Shown here in pieces: positions 7,197-11,107 of a stretch of DNA of 11,107 nt. Made by a program: the position numbers and the translations under genes. Location: assembly GCA_965657085.1 (NCBI GenBank), contig CBFHND010000049.1, positions 1 through 11,107 on the forward strand, read 5' to 3'. Every line of letters starts with the position of its first letter. Positions within the stretch are counted from its first letter, which is position 1. The stretch comes from CBFHND01 sp965657085 (GTDB lineage: Bacteria; Pseudomonadota; Alphaproteobacteria; Rhodobacterales; Rhodobacteraceae). The notes below the pieces were generated by a model. That model had not been told where the DNA came from. It made no database searches and worked only from the letters and a program-made list of their open reading frames with translations.

Positions 7197-7376
7197 CTCT
7201 GGCAGGTCTCCTGACTTGTGCGTCATCGCTTGGCCGAACCTTCCCGAAGCCCCCGTCTGGGGCGCCAGTGGTATATATCGGCCGCGCTCTGCACTTACAG
7301 TTGCGGGGGCAGTCGCGGATTTGAGGCATGGCCCCGCACCGCGTTCCCTTTAACGATGAGTCGCCCCATCGAACCA
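7197..7376 (-). promoter_or_regulatory. Cobalamin riboswitch (adenosylcobalamin aptamer)
   Basis: Read on the minus strand, this leader contains the conserved cobalamin-riboswitch blocks in the right order. These are TTAAAGGGAACGCGGTG (about 7352-7336), AAATCCGCGACTGCCCC and CCGCAACTGTAAG (about 7322-7294), CCACTGGCGCC (about 7272), CGGGAAGG (about 7246-7239), GCGATGACG, and the B12-box AAGTCAGGAGACCTGCC (7217-7201). Total length of about 180 bases is normal. It would bind adenosylcobalamin and repress the downstream operon when cobalamin is plentiful. Its end lies about 150 bases before the btuB start, leaving room for an expression platform. Boundaries are approximate. Confidence 0.95.
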
Positions 7377-7386
7377 AAGTGCATCG

Positions 7387-7415
7387 GGCTTAGCCCGCGC
7401 GCGGGATTTCATCAA
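7387..7415 (-). promoter_or_regulatory. Possible promoter of the B12 operon
   Basis: On the minus strand TTGATG (7415-7410) is followed, after 17 bases, by TAAGCC (7392-7387). A transcript would start near 7380, just before the riboswitch. The -10 element is a poor match, and the spacer contains a GC-only palindrome (7394-7405), so this is a position-based guess. Confidence 0.25.
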
Positions 7416-7474
7416 GGATGGAATGCGACCGACCTTTGGGCAGGGGCGGCACGTCTGGCGCTGTGATTGCCCGC

Positions 7475-7503
7475 TTGCAGCGTCGTGCGCGGGGCGGTAT
7501 CTG
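7475..7503 (+). promoter_or_regulatory. Possible gapR promoter
   Basis: TTGCAG (7475-7480) and TATCTG (7498-7503) are separated by 17 bases, and lie about 40 bases before the gapR start. Each matches the consensus at three of six positions. Spacing and position fit; the match alone is weak. Confidence 0.35.
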
Positions 7504-7542
7504 ACAGGCCTTGCCTTTCCAAGCCATCCAAAGGACCGCGCC

Positions 7543-7803
7543 ATGACCGACACCGCCACCAATGCCGAAAGCTACCGCGTGACCGCAGATGAACTGCGCC
7601 AGTTCATCGAACGGGTCGAACGTCTGGATGCCGAAAAGAAGGATCTGGCGGAGCAGCAAAAGGAAGTCATGGCCGAGGCCAAGGCGCGTGGCTACGACAC
7701 CAAGGTGATGCGCAAGGTCATCGCCCTGCGCAAACGCGACGCCGATGACATCGCCGAAGAAGAGGCCGTTCTGGAAATGTACAAGGAAGCGCTGGGCATG
7801 TGA
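7543..7803 (+). CDS. gapR: GapR family nucleoid-associated protein (DUF2312)
   Basis: An 86-residue protein of normal GapR length. After a short polar N-terminus, a long charged helix begins at RVTADELRQFIERVERLDAEK and continues as a coiled coil, then a basic stretch (ARGYDTKVMRKVIALRKRD, about 48-66) and a short C-terminal acidic helix. In Caulobacter, GapR is a small dimer-forming protein that clamps AT-rich or overtwisted DNA ahead of replication forks and aids topoisomerases. The ATG at 7543 has an AAAGGA ribosome binding site (7530-7535); the open frame upstream of it does not resemble the family. It is transcribed divergently from the B12 operon, and nothing suggests a functional link. 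Confidence 0.92.
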   Translation: MTDTATNAESYRVTADELRQFIERVERLDAEKKDLAEQQKEVMAEAKARGYDTKVMRKVIALRKRDADDIAEEEAVLEMYKEALGM

Positions 7804-7857
7804 TCGCGCTTTGCGCTAGGGTCACGCCAACACGACACAGCGCAAGGAACCAGCGAC

Positions 7858-8271
7858 ATGACCACGATCACCGGCGGATGCTATTGCGGCGATTGTCGCT
7901 TTGAGGCCAAGGGCGATGCGGTGATGAAGGCGCAATGCCATTGCCGCGAATGCCAGTACATCACGGGTGGCGGCCCCAACTATTTCATGATCGTGCCCGC
8001 GGATGGCGTGACCTACACAAAGGGCGCGGCCAAACAATTCGCCCGCGATGACCTTGAGGCGCCGCGCACACGCGATTTCTGTCCACGGTGCGGCACGCAT
8101 ATGTTCACCCGGCTCCCCGATCGTCCGTTGGTGGTGGTCAAGGTCGGCACACTGGATGATCCAGCGGCAATGTACGCAGGGCCTGACATGGCGATCTTTA
8201 CGGTGGATGCCCAGCCGTTTCACGACATCCCCGAAGGTATGCCCAGCTTTGAACGTCTGCCCCAGCGCTAG
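7858..8271 (+). CDS. GFA (glutathione-dependent formaldehyde-activating enzyme / CENP-V) family protein
   Basis: A 137-residue protein with the zinc-binding cysteine pattern of the GFA fold: C8-Y-C10-x-x-C13 near the N-terminus, C27-H-C29-x-x-C32 next, and C75-x-x-C78-G in the second half, followed by a conserved TLDDPA segment. Family members bind zinc; a few were described as S-hydroxymethylglutathione synthases, but most have no proven reaction, so the formaldehyde role should not be assumed. The ATG at 7858 follows an AAGGA ribosome binding site (7844-7848) and lies 54 bases after gapR, so it may be co-transcribed with it. An inverted repeat in that gap touches the binding site. It overlaps the convergent gene by 4 bases. 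Confidence 0.88.
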   Translation: MTTITGGCYCGDCRFEAKGDAVMKAQCHCRECQYITGGGPNYFMIVPADGVTYTKGAAKQFARDDLEAPRTRDFCPRCGTHMFTRLPDRPLVVVKVGTLDDPAAMYAGPDMAIFTVDAQPFHDIPEGMPSFERLPQR

Positions 8272-9143
8272 GGCGCGATCAGGGTCACACCGGGAATGCG
8301 CTGGATGTTGAAGATATCCTCGTCATAGACCTCGGTCATCTCGTCCACGAGGTCCTCGGTCCAGCCGGGCATATCCAGTTCTTCCTCGATCTCGTCTTCA
8401 AGGGCGAACTTGTCCAGAAACGCAGCGATCACCCGACGCTTTTGCATCTCGGTCATGACAGGATGCGATTTGAGATAGGCGCGAAACCGTTTCATACCCT
8501 CGGGTGACATGATTTCGGACAGCAGGTCAAAGCCTCCTATGATCTTTTCGCCGTGTTCCAGCCCGGCCATCTCGCGGATGATCTGTGCCCAGATCATCGG
8601 CGTGTCCTCGTTGCACCACACCGTGATGCTGATGCCGGGGGCCGCGGCGCGAATGGCATTGAGCGTATCGGACCAACGCACATCGGCCGGGTCCACGCCG
8701 CCCAGAAATTCATCCAGATCATCCTTTGGGGATACGCCGAACACCGCCGGCAGGAATGTCGCGGGATTGCGGATCGCCATGAACATCTCGATCTCGTCAT
8801 GCGGAAAAAGCTGCGCCATTTGCGCCATGCGGTCCGTCGCATTGGGATAGAGCAACCCCATTCGCAACGACGCCCGCGGTGCCCCGAAGATATGCGGATG
8901 GCTCAGGATCACCCGGTCCGCTGCCTCGTCATCGAGGATCGCATCCAGCAACACATCGCGCGCACCCGGTGCCGGGGCCGCCGATTGCAACGCATTGAAG
9001 GTTTCGCGGAACATTTTGCGGTACTTCGACGGGCCGGGCACGGACACGCCGCGCTTTGCAAAGTCTTCCTTGTTGCGCAGCAGACACTTCAACAACCGCT
9101 CTTCTTCCGTGAAATGTGCGCCTGTATGAAGAACGATCTGCAT
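8268..9143 (-). CDS. Conserved hypothetical protein, sulfotransferase-like fold with degenerate cofactor loop
   Basis: I cannot name this 291-residue protein. Its outline recalls P-loop sulfotransferases. The N-terminal strand IVLHTGAH (3-10) leads to a helix with RLLKCLLRNKEDFAKRGV, as in bacterial enzymes that read hIGxHKTGTT in the loop. DRVILSHPHIFG, EIEMFMAIRNPATFLPAVFG and ISITVWCNEDTPMIWAQII fall where later strands and helices would be. The phosphosulfate-binding loop is replaced by FTEEER (11-16), so PAPS binding looks unlikely. The C-terminus is acidic and helical (ALEDEIEEELDMPG). There are no signal peptide or membrane segments. The ATG at 9143 has an AAGG ribosome binding site. 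The fold assignment is by pattern only; a non-enzymatic role is possible. Confidence 0.75.
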   Translation of the reverse strand: MQIVLHTGAHFTEEERLLKCLLRNKEDFAKRGVSVPGPSKYRKMFRETFNALQSAAPAPGARDVLLDAILDDEAADRVILSHPHIFGAPRASLRMGLLYPNATDRMAQMAQLFPHDEIEMFMAIRNPATFLPAVFGVSPKDDLDEFLGGVDPADVRWSDTLNAIRAAAPGISITVWCNEDTPMIWAQIIREMAGLEHGEKIIGGFDLLSEIMSPEGMKRFRAYLKSHPVMTEMQKRRVIAAFLDKFALEDEIEEELDMPGWTEDLVDEMTEVYDEDIFNIQRIPGVTLIAP

Positions 9144-9202
9144 CTGAACCTTGTTTCCGCCCTGATCGAAGTGATCCTCGCCATGCGAGGCCCGGTAACT
9201 GC

Positions 9203-9229
9203 GTTATATCGCTTTTGACGCGCAGTAAA
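9203..9229 (-). promoter_or_regulatory. Possible promoter of the sulfotransferase-like gene
   Basis: On the minus strand a good -10 box, TATAAC (9208-9203), lies 15 bases after TTTACT (9229-9224), about 60 bases before the gene start. The -10 match is strong; the spacer is short, so the -35 assignment is uncertain. Confidence 0.35.
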
Positions 9230-9269
9230 ACCATCAAAGCCAAGTTGTCGTTTGATGCGATTTTTGGTC

Positions 9270-9298
9270 TTGCGCCGCGCGCATCCAGCCAGTAAACG
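9270..9298 (+). promoter_or_regulatory. Possible tRNA-Thr promoter
   Basis: TTGCGC (9270-9275) and TAAACG (9293-9298) are 17 bases apart, placing a start site a few bases before the tRNA at 9310. The position is what a tRNA promoter would have; the hexamers are moderate matches. Confidence 0.35.
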
Positions 9299-9309
9299 AG
9301 CGCCCGAGT

Positions 9310-9385
9310 GCCCCTATAGCTCAGCTGGTAGAGCAACTGATTTGTAATCAGTAGGTCCGCGGTTCGAGTCCGTGTGGGGGCACCA
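9310..9385 (+). tRNA. tRNA-Thr (anticodon TGT)
   Basis: A complete 76-base cloverleaf. The acceptor arms GCCCCTA and TGGGGGC pair fully (one G-T). The D arm is GCTCAGCTGGTAGAGC, the anticodon stem ACTGA/TCAGT encloses the loop TTTGTAA with anticodon TGT, and the T arm contains GGTTCGAGTCC. The CCA end is encoded. The integrase gene downstream indicates that its 3' end serves as an attachment site, and the intact cloverleaf shows that the insertion restored the gene. Confidence 0.97.
9361..9385 (+). other. Probable attachment site (attL) at the tRNA-Thr 3' end
   Basis: Tyrosine recombinases that lie just downstream of a tRNA normally recombine within its 3' part, here the T arm and acceptor end with CCA. 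Sequence composition changes from GC-rich to AT-richer directly after position 9385, which fits an element boundary. The exact core cannot be set because the second copy (attR) would be beyond the right edge. Confidence 0.5.
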
Positions 9386-9411
9386 TTTAATCACCAACAA
9401 CTTATAAAACA

Positions 9412-9441
9412 TTGACTTATCGGGCTCATTAACTGTATTTG
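9412..9441 (+). promoter_or_regulatory. Possible integrase promoter
   Basis: TTGACT (9412-9417) is a five-of-six match to the -35 consensus. A -10 could be TATTTG (9436-9441, 18-base spacer) or TGTATT (9434-9439, 16-base spacer). Transcription would start near 9447, within the GGTAC repeats and upstream of the ATG at 9475, which supports that ATG as the start. Confidence 0.4.
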
Positions 9442-9471
9442 GTACTAACGAATGGTACTAAGTTGGTACAA
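9441..9471 (+). repeat. Three GGTAC-core direct repeats before the integrase
   Basis: GGTACTAA at 9441 and 9454, and the related GGTACAAG at 9465, form a short direct-repeat cluster with start-to-start spacing of 13 and 11 bases, about one helical turn. Position between the attachment site and the integrase start, over the probable promoter, suggests arm-type integrase sites or an autoregulatory operator. The repeats are seen directly; the role is inference. Confidence 0.6.
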
Positions 9472-9474
9472 GCG

Positions 9475-11019
9475 ATGCGGCAGGTAAAGCAAAAGAACGG
9501 CATGAAGCGGTCGTCGACTGGCTTCTACTCATTCCGTAAGCAGGTACCCGAAAACCTCCGAACACTCTGGGGTAAGCGTGAGGTAAAAGTTGCGCTGGAG
9601 ACCAAAGATGAGGCGACTGCTTTTAAAAGGTGTTCGATAGTACTGGCAGATTTTAATGCCACCAAATTGAAGCTGACCAAGCTGCTGGAAAGCGGCAGTG
9701 ATTTATCGCCACAAGATATTCGTAACATCGCAGACAGCAGAGTGCGTAGCTGGGGTATTCATCCCGATCAGGCACCTGTTTTAAAGGCGGGGCACACTGA
9801 CGAAGAGTATGCTGCATTCAAAGATGCTGAACGTGAGTATCTTGAGCGCAAAGACCTCTATTACGATTTGGCTGCTGATGAACTGATCCATGAGGAGCAG
9901 CGCCAAAAGGATTACCAAAGCGGTAAGTGGGGTCAGCCTGATTATCAGACGCCTTATACAGCCCAAAGCAAAACCACAGTGGAAGGTGTTACAAGCGGTA
10001 TTGTGGCGGGACGTGTCCTCACCACCGTTAATCCAACCTTGATGGATGCAATGACTTCATATCTTGAGGCTTATGCCGAGGATAAGATTGGTGGTAACCC
10101 TCGTACCATTCAGTCTCAAACCACAAACACCAAGCGTGTGTTGGCGCAGTTTGCATCTTTCATTGAGGGCGGCAGGACGTCTAAGGGATTTCAGCGAGAG
10201 GTGACAAGTATCACTGTAGAAGAAGCTATCGGCTTTAGACGTTACTTAAGGGAGCAACATCCCAACTCAGGCACGGGAGATACCAACCTACGTTACCCCA
10301 GCGCCGTGTTCTCTCACATCATTGAGAAAGGGCAGGGGCTGTACATCGACAATCACCTCATGCGTAACCCTTTCTACAAGTTACGAAACAAGAAGCGTGA
10401 GGAGCAGCTTGCCAATAAGAAATGGCCTCTGAACCCTGAGGAGTTTCGTAGGTATGAGGAAGCAGCCCACGAGGCTGAGGATCACGTTAGACTGTTGCTA
10501 CTTTTCTTGTTGTACACTGGGTGCAGGATCAGCGACGCTTACGGACTAGAGGTGCGAGATGTTAATCTGGCGGAAAACATTCCAACGATGTACCTACGCC
10601 ATAACAGTATAAGACGACTGGATAAGGATGGTATCCCAGCAAACATTCCGCTGGTAGGGCCTCTGCTAGAAGCTCTCAGAAGTTATGAGATGTCCGATAA
10701 TCCAAACGATCCGATCTTCCCTGAGTTTGCCAATATTAAGTCTGGTCGTGACAGGGCATCTGGTGAGGCCAATAAGGTGCGGAAGATAGCTGGGATTACG
10801 AGGGATGGGGTGACTGCTCATAGCGCACGACATACGTGGCAGGACAGGTTGGATGCAGCGAGAGTGCCGATTGCAGAAAGAGACTACCTGATAGCCCACA
10901 AGACTAAGCAGAGTAGTGCTGTAGCTCAGGCTTATGGATCAGCATACCCCGCTAGGAATATGCTAGAGAACCAACTTGCTGCTCTCGCTTGTGAGGACTG
11001 GGGTGACTTCCGCACCTGA
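9475..11019 (+). CDS. Tyrosine recombinase / phage-type integrase
   Basis: A 514-residue site-specific recombinase from the ATG at 9475. The N-terminal 60 residues (SSTGFYSFRKQVPENLRTLWG and on) resemble the arm-binding domain of many proteobacterial island integrases. A core-binding domain lies around residues 190-310. The catalytic domain has TGCRISDA with R351, HSARHTW with H449 and R452, then H475 (IAHK) and the likely nucleophile Y487. All expected catalytic residues except a firmly placed beta-hairpin lysine (K384 is a candidate) are visible. An in-frame TTG at 9439 would add 12 residues but falls on the likely -10 box; an ATG at 9502 is also possible. Base composition is much less GC-rich than the genes to the left, so it is probably acquired. 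It should insert and excise an element at the adjacent tRNA-Thr. Confidence 0.92.
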   Translation: MRQVKQKNGMKRSSTGFYSFRKQVPENLRTLWGKREVKVALETKDEATAFKRCSIVLADFNATKLKLTKLLESGSDLSPQDIRNIADSRVRSWGIHPDQAPVLKAGHTDEEYAAFKDAEREYLERKDLYYDLAADELIHEEQRQKDYQSGKWGQPDYQTPYTAQSKTTVEGVTSGIVAGRVLTTVNPTLMDAMTSYLEAYAEDKIGGNPRTIQSQTTNTKRVLAQFASFIEGGRTSKGFQREVTSITVEEAIGFRRYLREQHPNSGTGDTNLRYPSAVFSHIIEKGQGLYIDNHLMRNPFYKLRNKKREEQLANKKWPLNPEEFRRYEEAAHEAEDHVRLLLLFLLYTGCRISDAYGLEVRDVNLAENIPTMYLRHNSIRRLDKDGIPANIPLVGPLLEALRSYEMSDNPNDPIFPEFANIKSGRDRASGEANKVRKIAGITRDGVTAHSARHTWQDRLDAARVPIAERDYLIAHKTKQSSAVAQAYGSAYPARNMLENQLAALACEDWGDFRT

Positions 11020-11107
11020 TTGGGTTTGTGGTGGCCCATGAAGTCCAAGGACAGACCTTCGGTAATCACTCTGATGGCCTAGCCCTCAAGGGGCTTCGAG
11101 AGGCAAT
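11020..11107. other. Non-coding tail after the integrase
   Basis: I see no convincing gene here. A small hairpin is possible (AGCCC 11081-11085 with GGGCT 11091-11095), but it has a five-pair stem and no T-tract, so I do not call it a terminator. This is presumably the start of the mobile element's interior. Confidence 0.4.

Noticed and set aside
7045..7377. A 110-codon open frame on the minus strand through the whole riboswitch, ending in ATGA with the btuB start
   Set aside because: It starts with TTG, has no ribosome binding site, and its composition follows the RNA structure. GC-rich DNA easily gives such frames, although the ATGA contact with btuB is a curious coincidence.
8553..9218. 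221-codon plus-strand frame opposite the sulfotransferase-like gene
   Set aside because: Its sequence is a His/Arg/Cys-rich antisense shadow; the minus-strand frame has a ribosome binding site and a protein-like composition.
11038..11082. 14-codon open frame after the integrase
   Set aside because: It is too short, with no ribosome binding site and no recognisable product.
11081..11095. Possible terminator hairpin after the integrase
   Set aside because: The stem has only five pairs and no T-tract follows.
1..11107. CRISPR array, insertion sequence or defence system
   Set aside because: No regularly spaced repeats, transposase or defence genes are visible; any cargo of the integrative element lies beyond the right edge.

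Overview
The window looks like a chromosomal segment of a Rhodobacteraceae (Roseobacter-group) alphaproteobacterium. Three things point there: GC-rich coding sequence over the first 9.3 kb, a gapR gene (a family typical of Alphaproteobacteria), and a TonB-dependent vitamin B12 locus that includes cbiZ. The genus assignment is inference.

Region 1 (positions 1-7376, minus strand) is a cobalamin uptake and salvage operon. It is read right to left: a cobalamin riboswitch (about 7197-7376), a leader that can fold in two mutually exclusive ways around the ribosome binding site, btuB (outer-membrane receptor), btuF (periplasmic binding protein), btuC (permease), btuD (ATPase), cbiZ (adenosylcobinamide amidohydrolase), a second BtuF-like protein with no signal peptide, exbB, exbD, and the start of a second exbD cut by the window edge. 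The genes from btuB to the first exbD are joined by 14-, 4-, 4-, 4-, 1- and 1-base overlaps, and a 3-base gap separates the two exbD genes. One riboswitch therefore probably controls receptor, inner-membrane transporter, corrinoid remodelling enzyme and a dedicated proton-driven energiser together. The second ExbD carries Asn where the proton-carrying membrane Asp is expected.

Region 2 (7377-9309) holds ordinary chromosomal genes: gapR (nucleoid-associated protein) divergent from the B12 operon, a GFA-family zinc-binding protein, and, convergent with it, a protein of unknown function that resembles a sulfotransferase with a degenerate cofactor loop. The last two genes overlap at their stop codons in a shared CTAG.

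Region 3 (9310-11107) is a tRNA-Thr(TGT) gene followed immediately by a tyrosine-recombinase integrase of visibly lower GC content. This is the classic left end of an integrative element or genomic island inserted at a tRNA 3' end. The rest of the element lies beyond the right edge. Three GGTAC repeats sit between the tRNA and the integrase start, over its probable promoter.
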